Shown here in pieces: positions 11,901-22,471 of a DNA stretch of 64,000 nucleotides. Each line of letters opens with the position of its first letter. Positions within the stretch are counted from its first letter, which is position 1. The DNA comes from Entrophospora sp. SA101. Its lineage: Eukaryota; Glomeromycota; Glomeromycetes; Entrophosporales; Entrophosporaceae. Position numbers and translations under genes: made by a program. The stretch lies in contig CAUDNR010000335.1 of the NCBI GenBank assembly GCA_958430865.1, forward strand, positions 128,061 to 192,060, given 5' to 3'. The notes below the pieces were generated by a model, which searched no databases, had not been told where the DNA came from, and saw only the letters and a program-made list of their open reading frames with translations.

Positions 11901-14449
11901 TTATTTTATCAATTATTTATATTATTATTGTTTTTTATCATATATAGCTTTTACCTTCAGGACAAAATATTCATCTTTGGATTTCTATTGATGGTATTAC
12001 TTTTGCCGATGCGAAATTCCCACCAAATATGCAAATAACAAATAATGTAATAATAATTATAATTATACCAATATCAATATCGATAATTCTTTACATTATT
12101 TAACAGCATTTTAATCATTTACTAACCTACAATCTTTTTTCACCCAAATCAAAAATTCAAAAGGCATTTACTATTTTAGAATCTACCACACATTCAATCA
12201 TACTTCATGTTACCACATCATCATTAACGAATAATCAATGGGGAAACATTTTAAAATCTAATTATAATGGAACTTACTATTCACTTTCATTGGAACATGT
12301 TAATCGTGATGTTCGTGGATTTGTCGATTTTGAGAAAATGAGGGGAATTGTTGGAATTTCAATGGCAAACATTGTTGGTAATGTTCATGAAGTTAATATG
12401 GGCAACAATAAAAAATTAAAATCTAAAATAACATTTAATGATGGTAAGTTATCAAGGAATATATATATATATATATTTGTTTTAGGCGGTTTGGCATGAA
12501 ACTTAAGATTCTTGAATGAACAGTAGTCCAGGTTATTTCTCCTTTCTAATAATTGTGATGTTTATAATATTAGGAAACACATGGAGCTTTTTAAATCCTC
12601 CCAAAGAAGATGCTAACGGTCGAAAATATGAATGCACTGTATTGTATCAATTTCTTTTTGCAAATGATGAATTTAGTATTAGATGACTGGTATTTTTTTA
12701 ACACTGTAATTTACATTGTTGTTATTATTAGGATTGTAATTTGCATCTTCACAGTTATACAGAAAGAAGAGACCCTCGTGATGCATTCAGTAGTAGTACA
12801 GCTGTTGGATTAATGATGGGTGTAGGGAATGTTGGAGATTATTTAACCCCATACTCGGAGGGTAACACTTACCTGACAAATGATGCAGGATTCACATGGA
12901 GAGAAGTCAAAAAAGGTGCTTATATGTATGAATTTGGAGATCAAGGTGCAATTATAGTTATAGTGGATGATAAGTCACCTACAGATCATGTATTGTAAGT
13001 TTTTTTCAATTTGATTCCCTCCTTTTTTCGGAATCTTATTATTCAATAATGAATATATGAATAATATGAATGATGTTGATTTTGTAGGTATTCATTTGAT
13101 GAAGGCCAATCATGGTCTGAATTTAAATTTTCAACTGAACTTGTCAGAGTACGTGATATTGCTACAGTACCTGGTGGAATTAGTAGGAGGTTTATCTTGA
13201 GAGGTAGCCCTCAAAATAACTATAACAAAGAAGTAATAATTCATCTTAATTTCGAAGGCAAGCTTTCAAGAAAATGTAAGAATTTTTTTTCCTCCACATA
13301 ATCAATCAATAATTTTTTTTATTAAAATATTTATTAAATATATTTTAATTTTTAATGTTATTTATTAAAAGGTAAATTGGACATGAATGATGATGAGAAT
13401 GATGATTTTGTTTTATGGTATCCTACTCACATAGGAGGATCAGAAAAATGTTTGTTTGGTCGTGAGGTATGTCTAATAAAAATTTTATTTAAAAAGTTTT
13501 CATTCTTATTATAAAAATTTAATATCTGTTATTTGTAGAGCGGATATCACCGTAGAATAGTTGAAAAGAACTGTTATATTGGCGACGAACTTATTCAACC
13601 TAAAAAAATTGATAAGGATTGTGTTTGCACCATGCATGACTTTGAATGGTAAGTCAAAGAACTTTTGTTTCAGAACCCAATTAACATTACTAATTTCTAA
13701 ATTGTAACCATTTATTTATTTATATTTAAAGCGATTACAATTATGTCCGTAAAAATGGTAGTGATAAATGTGAATTATTTCCTGGTGCCCAGCCTTTGGC
13801 TGAAGATCCAAATGATATGTGTTCTAGTGGTAGTGATCATTATTATAAATCAATAGGGTAATTTTAAATATTATTATTATATAGGAGATATTTTATTTAG
13901 TAAAATGCTTTTTAGATGTTTATTTACCACATATTATTATTATATAGGTATAGAAAGGTTAAAATGAGCTCATGTAAAGGGGGTGAAGAGAATTATATGG
14001 GTGAAAAAATACCATGTCCTGGACGAATAGTTGGCTCAACAAGTTTCTGGGTATTCTTTATTATTGTAATATTTATTTCTGTAGGAATCACGACAGCATA
14101 TTTAATATACAAAAATGGTGGAGGTTCAAGAGGGTAAGGATAGTCTTTATTTTTTTTTTGTGGATTATTATTGATTAATTAATTATATTGATTTTTTTTT
14201 GTTCTCTCCTTTCGTTATAATTATAGTCATATTCATCTTGGAGATACATATCACAGTTCTGGATCAATTTTATCAACAATCGAAGATATTTTTTACTCGA
14301 TCAGAGTGCCAAGATCTGTTTCAAGATTTTTCTCGAAACTTTCTATACCAGGTTTTGGTTCTAGATCTGTCAATAGATATAATTATAGTCCAGTTTCTCA
14401 AGATGAATCACATCAAGTTTCATTAGAAGATTATGATAATGATAATTAA
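5968..14449 (+). CDS. VPS10: Vps10/sortilin sorting receptor with three Vps10 domains
   Basis: Type I membrane receptor that sorts soluble hydrolases from late Golgi to vacuole (known for yeast Vps10). Exons fitted with GT-AG and constant phase: 5968-6123, 6224-6355, 6472-6654, 6761-9094, 9229-9911, 9997-10193, 10278-10366, 10466-10575, 10679-10860, 10974-10996, 11088-11273, 11384-11848, 11948-12046, 12164-12443, 12574-12638, 12732-12994, 13088-13275, 13372-13466, 13539-13648, 13732-13857, 13948-14133, 14227-14449. They sum to 6375 nt, 2124 codons plus stop. Signal peptide at residues 1-28; Vps10 domains at about 40-690, 700-1355 and 1360-1990, each ending in the cysteine-rich sortilin-C part (CxC, DFEW, CDYN-like motifs); one membrane helix near 2018-2041; acidic ~80-residue tail. 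BNR-type S-x-D-G-G-x-T-W repeats recur. Yeast Vps10 has two domains and 1579 residues, so the third domain is unusual. The start is chosen by the signal peptide. Confidence 0.93.
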
Positions 14450-14973
14450 TTTAATTCATGATTTCACTATGATTTTTAAATTTTTAAAATTTTTAAAATA
14501 TAATTTTGTAAAATAATGTTTATCATTAGAAAAAATATATGTACATTTATGTCATCAAAAAGGGATCAATTAAATAATAAATTGAATATTATTTTTTAGA
14601 ATCGTCGTTATTGAAACATTGAAATGTTAACCAATCAAGAAAAATATGTCTTTTTTTTTATATACCTAAATAATTTTATTTTAAGATCATAGTGTTGTAA
14701 ATTCTTTGTTTAATATAAAAAAAGCACATTAGTGGCTCTCTAGTTTATTATTTATATATTGCAATCTTCCTCTTGAGTCTGAAAATAAATAAATGCATCA
14801 GTAATAATAAAGTTTTGCTATCCTAAATTCTTTATTATTTTTTAATCGATCGGTTATGTATGGGAAATTATAATATTTATCAAATCCTAATACTAAGCAA
14901 AGATAACCCAATCAAATAAAACAAATAAAATAAATACATGACGATAGCATATTAGTTTTTTGTATCGTTGAAG

Positions 14974-15276
14974 TTATTCTTCACCAGGCATTCCTACAAC
15001 CCGCTTGGAGTATTCAGATAAGACAGAGTATTCCTGTGCTGAAGCTGTTGTTCACTAGACTTTCTAAACATCACTTGGAACTGAATTTTTTCTTTCGATA
15101 AAATCCTACCTATCACAGCTATTATTATAAAAATCGAAGATATTATTACTGATATTCGAACAGTATTTAGTGATGATGATGGTGCCAAGTTTACCTCGGA
15201 TGCTGAATAAAATTATATAATCTTCAATATCAGTATATAAGCGTTTGTGCCAATGATTTTGGAAATCCAAAATCAT
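14974..15276 (-). CDS. Small single-pass membrane protein, three exons, convergent with VPS10
   Basis: Exons 15276-15195, 15148-15110 and 15044-14974 join in phase with GTAAAC, GTAGGA donors and CAG acceptors to give 63 codons plus stop. The product has a polar start (MILDFQNHWHKRLY), one hydrophobic helix (VIISSIFIIIAVI, roughly residues 28-41) and a short polar tail ending RVVGMPGEE. The first Met follows in-frame sequence without another ATG. The same three-exon structure is kept in copies at 39265-39566, 43787-44088 and 60514-60815, where base changes alter a few residues but not the frame. I do not recognise the family. The 59- and 46-nt introns are short, so transcript proof would be needed. 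Confidence 0.45.
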
Positions 15277-15299
15277 CTAAATACTAAAATATGAAAATC

Positions 15300-18180
15300 A
15301 TGTAGAAACTAAAATGATCAATAATTGCCATTTTTTTAATAATGTTCTCAAATTACTCTCTCTTCTAACAATACTCACTTTGATAAATCGGTTTTTTGGT
15401 CCCTCTTGTCTTTTTTAAAACCCGTTATTTAAAAATTGTAAAATAAAGGGTCAATAAAATTTCATATCCAAACACCCACCCCAAAATTTTAATTATAAAT
15501 TTATTATTCTTCTTGTACCACACATTACGCGTCTTTTTTTTATTTATTTTTAATTTTACTCATTTGTTTTGTTTTGTTATGCCTTTATATTTTATATAAC
15601 AGCTTAAATAAACGTGGAGCAAAACTTGTAGTCTTTTATATGATAGGTAATTATTCAAAATTCTTTACAACAACTATTTTTTGAGAGCAAATACACAAGA
15701 TTATGATTGTTTGTGTTATTTGTTATCAATATTAATTAGAGATCTCTATCTCATAGATACTTGGACAATTTGGAAACACGGAAACACCAAACAATTTAAT
15801 ATACAATTTTGATTACTGGAAGCTTATAGTTAAACCATTTCTTCTTATTCCTTGAGCACATAAGGCTAATCTCACTTGTCCCTCCTAGGATATAAATGCA
15901 ATTGAACTTCAGAGGGAGGTGTCATAGATCTCAGGTTCATGATGGTATTGCATTATTGGCATTATTGTCAAGGAGGCTGTTAAAGCCTTTCACTTGTCTG
16001 AAGTCTTCCAACATGCGGGGGGCTTCATAACTGTGGTAGGGGCGGCTCCGCAGTTATAGGTTGCAATAGCATTTAGCATGCAACTGCGTGTTGCAGAGGA
16101 AACTTAATCAAATCTGACACATGTAATCATCAATATCAGATTTGCTCATTTTATTTTTTTTTTCAATGACTTTTAGGGAACAATTCTGCATGGGATCAAA
16201 TTTGTGTGAGTGGGGTGAGAGTTTTGGTACGAAATTCACACAGATTTCAAATTCATGCACAAGGAACAAGCGGGGACGCACCAAGGGTTTATTTTCTAAC
16301 TCTGCCAATTATGTGGCTTTTTCCAAAATTGATTTCTTAAATTTCATTTCTGCATGGTCCTGGTATTATCATTACTTGGGTGATGCAATTTATCAATTTA
16401 TTTATTTGTTAACTCTTTACAAATTAAGGACGATGGTATCAAATGTATTACTGAAATTATTATTACATGTATTTGATCTATAGATAAGGAAATTCCATAT
16501 GAATTAATAAAGTATACATATCATGAGAAAAAACGTATCAAATTAACTGAAATTACCACAACTCAGTCAATATCTGTCTGTTTTGGATAAAAACAACTAC
16601 CATTTGAATTCTCTTGATGAGATGTCTAATTCATAAAATTCTAATCACTAGTTAGTGAGATATTTTTGTTTACTGTATATCGTTATGAACATTAAAACAC
16701 CATTATACACTCATAATATGCTGGAGTGAAATGATCTACTAGCGTGTTATTGTAATAAACCTTTTACCACCTTGGATTCATTGTCTTTTTGCCAAAAATG
16801 ACTGGATCACATTACCAAAATACAATTTCAATACCAATATTGAATCAATTTTGTCAAGATTTAAATAATCATAAAAAGAAATATCATCTACGCAAATGAT
16901 GCAATTGGGAATTTTTGCTTAGAGTCACGATTAATGTTGTTTGACAGAATGTAAAAATATTACATCAAATTCGCTGCCATTAAGTCAAAAATGATGCAAG
17001 TAAAATTGCTTTAGAGGCTAATAAAATATAAAAGCTCACAAAAAAAACTTATAAATATATATATTCCAGGTCTCTTTTATATTTCTTGTGTATCCCAATT
17101 TCTCTTTTGTTTCATCAGGAGACAAGTAAGTTTTTCTTTTGCTGAATACAATTCAGTTCCCACACATTCATTTACTACTAAACTCGAGCATGTCTTATAT
17201 TAATATTAATGACTTCCTTTATGTTTCAGGGTCAATTAATTTTAGTGTATAGTAATTATTATCAAATGAAAATTTTACGCGAAGGCTTTTTATAATATCA
17301 ATATTGATTGGTCAAGTTACTTTGCAATAATAAACCATCTCCATCTTTATCCTTATTGTAGTGATCAACGAAGAACAAATTCTGGTCCTTGAGAGGATAA
17401 TTAACATTCTGATAAAATAAAACTCTGCGATAGAAATCATCATTTTTTATTAAACGTTAATAAGCTTTTAAAATAAAAAACATTGTTTTTATTTTTTGTT
17501 TAAAGCATTTTGATAAAAGAAACAAGTGTAGTTCCTTGGCAAAAGGTAACAATTATGGAGTTATTTGCTTTGGTGAGTAAACAAGGTTATGATTAACGTT
17601 GGTTAACTGGTGGTGTTAATCGGAAATACTGGTAGTGTTATGTAATCATAAAACATAAGGCTGTTAAACAAGCTACTTGAGTTGTTTTACAAGTAAACCA
17701 AAGCAAATTTGCAATCAATCAATAAATGCGAACGACTGAAATAAATCGAAGTCCTTAAGCTTTGTAAAAGGCCATCTTTATTTATTTGCAATTATCTAGT
17801 ACCATTAAGTGTGCTCACAGATTCGTCTAGGTGGAAGAAAGAGGGAACCAAAGTAAATTCGTAAACTAATTAATTGACGAGCACCAAATTATTGCGAGTT
17901 CCTGATAATCAGCCATACTTGTTAAATAATCAGTATCAACTGAAATGATACCTTGCAATATCACTATTTAACAAAAATCAAAAATTTATTATTTAGCTTT
18001 AAGAAATAAAATAAATTAAAAAGACAAATAATTATAACAAATAATTTAGGAGATTAAATTGCTCATTCATCAATTCTTTCTTTAATTATTAGAAATAAAA
18101 AATATATTGTTAATAATAATTAATGGATAGTAAGTTCAATTAATTAATTAAAAGTGAAATTTTTATTTACCTTCAACATT
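15300..18180. other. Repeated VPS10 flank and gene-free spacer
   Basis: 14450-16652 is the downstream flank of VPS10 that also follows the other copies (38740-40640, 43265-44700, 59992-62185), with small differences. From 16653 to 17800 I see no gene. From about 17815 the sequence becomes similar to 44709-44960, the downstream flank of the kinase gene. Open frames here are short and not conserved. Confidence 0.6.
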
Positions 18181-18538
18181 CTAGAGAAGAGAGTTAAAAT
18201 CAAGTCTATTTAATGAACTATCATTACTTGTATAACTTTTTAAGCTTTTTGATTTAGCAATCTCCTCATCTAATATTCTACTTTTATGATATGCACCTGG
18301 ATGTGATTCGTGTACTTGTTGCGAATCACTACCACCACCACTGCTGTTGCTACTATCATTATTAAAATCATGTTTTTTGATTTTAGAAAATTTGAATAAT
18401 CTTTTTATTAAACTATTGTTATTTTCATAAATTTTGTCATATTTATTTTCAGCAAAGTCCCAAAGCTCTCTACTAGTTGGTCTTTTTGATGGATCCACAT
18501 CCCAACACCTCTGCATCATTTGCACATAATCATCAGGC
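18181..18538 (-). pseudogene. Protein kinase C-terminal fragment at a scaffold gap
   Basis: On the minus strand, the fragment starts at the gap with DDYVQMMQRCWDVDPSKRP, the end of a kinase C-lobe, followed by a serine-rich tail and the ending AYHKSRILDEEIAKSKSLK. The same tail closes the kinase gene at 45097-46011, so the two are paralogues. The rest of the kinase is absent because a 10-N gap lies at 18539-18548 and unrelated sequence follows. Whether a complete gene exists in the organism cannot be told from this assembly. Confidence 0.75.
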
Positions 18539-18548
18539 NNNNNNNNNN
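18539..18548. other. 10-N scaffold gap
   Basis: Ten Ns that join a kinase tail to an unrelated protein family in one frame. The fixed size suggests a placeholder of unknown true length. Confidence 0.97.
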
Positions 18549-19188
18549 TGTTTTGAAAAAATTCAATAAGGAAAAGAGCTGTCTGTTTTACCATAATATC
18601 AATATTTTTTTTAGTATATGGATATTTCTTAGTATTAACAAAAGGTTTCATAAAATCATTATTATGTCTTTGATTATCAATAGATATTGCATCACGCCTC
18701 AATCCTTCTGGGTTATAATTTTTACCCACAGTATGTTGACGAATTAGGCTATGAAAATTTTCTACAAAATATTCATTAAATTCTTGTAAATTTTCAGATA
18801 AAATATTGTACATAGGATGTTCAATGCTTTGCCAATAAAGAACATCAGAGATAAAAGCTATCATTATCTTATCATAATTTTTTCTTCCAAATCGTTTCAT
18901 AATAGTCCAAAGTCGAAAGATTGTTTCCAAATATTCTTCAAAATGACCTTCACGAAATAAAATTGCATAAATATCCAATGTTGCTGGTACAATATTATCT
19001 AATAAATCTAAAAATGTGTGATATTCAAGATTTTTTTGGATGCCAAATTTATTAATAACTGTATCTCTAATAATCATCCATCCTGAACGTGAGATATACA
19101 ATAAATAATTTACCATCCATGGAGGAGGTGTAAGTGATAAATTTTTTGTTTTCTTAAATATTTTCTTATATGGGGCATGCTGCAACAA
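18549..19188 (-). pseudogene. Middle part of a large lineage-specific family protein
   Basis: About 210 codons open on the minus strand, starting at the edge of MKLIY-element copy 2 and stopping at the gap. Features: YKKIFKK at the start, SRSGWMIIRDT, a LLDNIVPATLDIYAILFREG stretch and a VENFHSLIRQHT motif. The beginning matches the point at which the related frame at 31872-32733 ends (both have YKKI after a shared upstream motif in the latter), so both appear to be pieces of one large family that I believe is greatly expanded in Rhizophagus. No catalytic motif recognised. The first codons (MLQHAP) derive from the inserted element. Confidence 0.5.
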
Positions 19189-19334
19189 AACCAGACAAAG
19201 TGAACATTTGTATTACTGAGAATTTCAGGGATCAAAATTTAGTCATCACAAATGTAATGTGATTAATATTAACAATTTTATAATGTCCCATTTGCAGGTG
19301 ATACATAGAATTATCCTTATATAAAAATAGTAAT

Positions 19335-19583
19335 ATGAAATTAATTTACATCAGATCTACAATGGAACCCAAGAATTACAGCACCATTAGAAGTATTTTG
19401 AAGAAGGAACAAGGTGAAAAAATTGCTCCTTACATTTTTAAATTAGCAGACACCAAATCTTTGCAAACATATTTAGACAAAGAAAAAATTACCTATGAAA
19501 TTTACCAAGAGGAAAGAATTTTCAAAAGAGTATTAGAGAATTCTAGTAAAGAATCAAGAAAAAAAAGAAAACTGGCAGAATAA
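19335..19583 (+). CDS. MKLIY small protein, copy 2
   Basis: 82 codons from an ATG 15-20 bp after a TATATAAAAATAG box. It shares MKLIYIRSTMEPKNYSTIRS and YEIYQEER with the other copies but differs at LADTKSLQTYLDKEK, and ends in the basic cluster KKRKLAE. Substitutions relative to copy 1 are mostly conservative. Unknown function. Confidence 0.55.
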   Translation: MKLIYIRSTMEPKNYSTIRSILKKEQGEKIAPYIFKLADTKSLQTYLDKEKITYEIYQEERIFKRVLENSSKESRKKRKLAE

Positions 19584-19649
19584 CTAAACAAATTATTATT
19601 TTTTTTTCAACTTTGTTAATTTTTAATTACCTTTTATTTTCAATCAAGG

Positions 19650-19859
19650 TCATTTTTTAGTTTGTTTAACTTCAATTTGAGCAACTAATTGACCATTTTG
19701 CTGTTGTAATTGGGTTAATTGAAATTTTAAATCATTGATTTCTTTTATTAATTCTTGGGGAGTTAACTCTTTTAGTTGCTTATTTTCCTCTTCTAAATGC
19801 TTAATTCTATCCAATAACTCTTGTTTTTGTCTTTTATGCCAATCCTCAGCCACTTCCAA
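19650..19859 (-). CDS. Coiled-coil protein, C-terminal part (copy 2)
   Basis: 69 codons of heptad repeats nearly identical to 5117-5332, with a few changes near the end (NGQL for NDQL and an earlier stop). It converges on the MKLIY gene. As in copy 1, the frame is open upstream without an obvious start. Confidence 0.45.
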   Translation of the reverse strand: MEVAEDWHKRQKQELLDRIKHLEEENKQLKELTPQELIKEINDLKFQLTQLQQQNGQLVAQIEVKQTKK

Positions 19860-20797
19860 AGCCTCTAAATGAGTTTCTACTTCCTTGGTTGATTTTTTTC
19901 TTCCTTCAAACCATTTATTTGTGTTTCATAAAAAAGTGCCATTCTTCCATTTTGGTGAGCAAAAGAGGAAGTTCTTTTTCTTTACAATCACAAGTGTATC
20001 TGGTCTTTAGCCTACACAATGCCAAAGAGGGGGATTTGGGACAAATCCACCATGATGGCATTCGTGTGTCTATCCCCTCCTGGAAGGCCAAGAAGCTAAC
20101 AGTTTTTTATTTCAGATTTTTAGCCACACTTGAAAGTGGCGAATTTTAATTTTTAGACCACATTTTTGACTCATTTTGGTTTGATTTTTTATTTATATAT
20201 CAGAAAACACCTGTAGAGGCTATAGATTTCTTAATTATCTAACTAACTTTTAGCCATTTTTATTACTCCTAAAGCTTAAAAGGCTATGCAATCTAAAAAT
20301 CTAACAAAAAAATCTAATGAAATTTTATACCACTCAGCTTTCCATTAAAAAAGGGCTATCAAAGAGAATAGATATTCATTACATTCATATCTATGAAATG
20401 AGTTAGCCCGGCCTATAAAGCCAAATAGCATAACAATTATAAAAATCTAACCAAAATCTAACCAAAAAATTCCAGCTGATACCAAAAAATCTAATGAAAT
20501 TTTATACTACTCAGCTTTCCATTAAAAAAGGGCTAGCCCAAATAGTATAACAATTATAAAAATCTAACCAAAATCTAACTGAAAAAATTCCAACCAATAT
20601 CTTTTTTTACATATCAGAAACAGGCTCTAAAGCATTTCCAGAAAAAAATTGTCCTTTGATAAAAACAGCTCAGATCAAGTTCCTGATATACACCTAAATA
20701 TAACCAAAAAATTCCAAATGATATCTTTTTCACATATCAGAATCAGGCTCTAAACCATTTCCCTGAAAAAATTGTCCTTGGATAAAAATGGCTCAGA

Positions 20798-21064
20798 TTA
20801 AGATCCTGATAAATTAAAAATTTTGTGATCATACTCTTCAGAGCCATACTTCATAGCTTTGTCACACACTCTATGATAGACATAAAACCCTCTAATATGC
20901 AAAGGGCAACAGCCAAAAACCGAGGCAGTAGGCTTACCACACTCAGAGCATGGAAACCATTTTTTGGTTTTATAGTGAAAATGACACCCTTCAGGGCACA
21001 TACAAGATTTTCCGCAAATGGTACCAGAATTATGTAGATAGGAGCAGGTATAATCACCATACAT
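20798..21064 (-). CDS. Cysteine-rich small protein (copy 2)
   Basis: Same 88-codon product as 3912-4178, residue for residue. Zinc-binding by its C/H pairs is inferred. Confidence 0.5.
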   Translation of the reverse strand: MYGDYTCSYLHNSGTICGKSCMCPEGCHFHYKTKKWFPCSECGKPTASVFGCCPLHIRGFYVYHRVCDKAMKYGSEEYDHKIFNLSGS

Positions 21065-21140
21065 TTTTTTAATATAGAAATAATTATTTAAAGAAAAGAT
21101 TTTTTATACAAGTAAAATAAAACAAAACAGTTAGACCAAC

Positions 21141-21398
21141 ATGGTAAAAAAGAATAGAACATGTGAATGCTGTGGCTATACATGTGCAACACCTCAAAAA
21201 CTTCATGAACATCTTAAAAGAAAAAACCCATGCAGATCTCAAAATTTCATACCTGTACAAGTCCCCATGGCTGAACCCGAAATAATTACAAGTTTCACTC
21301 ATACAGAGCCCTTTCCAGTCAAGAATCTCAATGACAGAAATCCAGGGGAAACTGTTAAGAATGGGGCTCAAGATTGTGAAAAAGATATAAAGAAATAA
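21141..21398 (+). CDS. C2H2-like zinc-finger protein (copy 2)
   Basis: Same 85-codon product as 3578-3835, residue for residue, divergent from the cysteine-rich gene with about 75 bp between the two starts, so a shared bidirectional promoter is possible. Confidence 0.5.
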   Translation: MVKKNRTCECCGYTCATPQKLHEHLKRKNPCRSQNFIPVQVPMAEPEIITSFTHTEPFPVKNLNDRNPGETVKNGAQDCEKDIKK

Positions 21399-21568
21399 CA
21401 TATGGGGTATACTGTAACAAAACCAGACAAAGTGAACATTGGTATTACCAAAGATTTCAGGGATCAAAATTTAGTCATTTGTAATGTGATCATAATTAAC
21501 AGTTTTATAGTATCCCATTTGTTATTTTAAGTGATATATAGCACTACTCTTATATAAAAATAGTTAAG

Positions 21569-21835
21569 ATGAAACTCATTTACATTAGGTCTACCATGGA
21601 ACCCAAGAATTATAGTACTATCAGAAGTATTTTAAAAAAGGAACAAGGTGAAAAAATTGCACCTTATATTTTCAAAATAAATGATACTCAGACACTAGAA
21701 GCTTATCTAAGAAAAGAAAGTATTACCTATGAAATTTATCAAGAAGAAAGAAAAATAATAAATGTTGGAAAAAGAAAGCATCATGATGATGCATTATTAC
21801 CTAATAGAAAGCAAAAATCTTTAAAAGGAAAATAA
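21569..21835 (+). CDS. MKLIY small protein, copy 3
   Basis: 88 codons. The first 60 residues match the family (EPKNYSTIRSILKKEQGEKI, DTQTLEAYLRKE, YEIYQEER), but the C-terminus is replaced by a different basic tail (GKRKHHDDALLPNRKQKSLK). The basic character of the tail is kept, which fits a nucleic-acid or nuclear-import role, by inference only. Confidence 0.5.
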   Translation: MKLIYIRSTMEPKNYSTIRSILKKEQGEKIAPYIFKINDTQTLEAYLRKESITYEIYQEERKIINVGKRKHHDDALLPNRKQKSLKGK

Positions 21836-21899
21836 CTACCATCTTCTTTGATAGTTGGAATGAATTTCAATTTATACAGAGGGTAATTTCTTCAAGACC

Positions 21900-22471
21900 A
21901 TCTTTTAGTCTCTTTAACTTCAATTTGAGCAGTTAATTGACCATTCTGTTGATCTTTTAATTTCCTGTTTTCTTCTTCTAGATGATTAATTTTTTCTTCT
22001 AAACTTTTTATCTTATCTAATAACTCCTGTTTTTGCTTTTTACTTCACTCTTCAGATTTTTCCTGAAACTTGGCTACTTCTTCTCTTTCAATGTTTAACT
22101 CTTCTTTAGTGGTGGATAATTCTTTTTCTAGTTCTCTAGTCATGTTTTCTAAACGGTAACTAAACAACCTAGACATCAAGTCTTCTTCAGAAACAAGTTG
22201 AGTTGATTTGTCTTTCTCTAAATGACAAAAACATCTCTTTCTATTTCTTTTTGTTCTACCACACTTTTCGCACCAAGGAAGAACATTACTATCAAAATCT
22301 TGTTTACATTCGTTACAAATAAAAGCTGTGTCAGTATAATCACCAGTCTTTTTGTCTAATGCTACCATTTCGTGGGTAGCAAGAGCAGTATTTAAAGCGA
22401 GGTTATTTGGATCATCATAGTCTAAGACACAAAAATCACATTGTCATTCTTGACCATCGGCTAGTTCTAAT
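21900..22471 (-). pseudogene. Zinc-ribbon plus coiled-coil protein of the MKLIY element
   Basis: The minus strand reads CDFCVLDYDDPNN near 22435, an apparent zinc ribbon with FICNECKQDFDSN and WCEKCGR (22370-22245), then a long coiled coil (22200-22045). A stop at about 22043 separates this from a further coiled-coil stretch down to about 21905 that is homologous to 5117-5332, and a stop lies upstream near 22445, so the copy is broken. It shows that the short coiled-coil genes of copies 1 and 2 are tails of a larger zinc-binding protein. Its 5' end is cut by hAT sequence at 22472. Confidence 0.5.

Larger units (their letters stand above)
19165..21400 (+). mobile_element. MKLIY element, copy 2 (inverted relative to copy 1)
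   Basis: It starts with the head at 19175, then the MKLIY gene (19335), the convergent coiled-coil gene (19650-19859), the repeat-rich core, the cysteine-rich gene (20798-21064) and the zinc-finger gene (21141-21398). From 19889 to 21467 it reads as the exact reverse complement of 3509-5087 wherever I compared, including all frames, whereas the MKLIY end (19335-19583) differs clearly from copy 1. Its left edge falls inside the family fragment at 19188. Confidence 0.6.
21405..22471 (+). mobile_element. MKLIY element, copy 3, interrupted by hAT
   Basis: A new head begins at 21405, directly after copy 2, followed by an MKLIY gene (21569-21835) and a convergent zinc-ribbon/coiled-coil gene (22471-21900). 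The hAT sequence starts at 22472 and cuts this gene; the minus frame FNDLLLREFQVES just right of hAT (26265-26310) may be its upstream continuation. Confidence 0.5.

Noticed and set aside
15994..16483. Open frames at 16142-16483 and 61733-62015 as genes
   Set aside because: They lie in the repeated VPS10 flank, change frame between copies and have no recognisable features.
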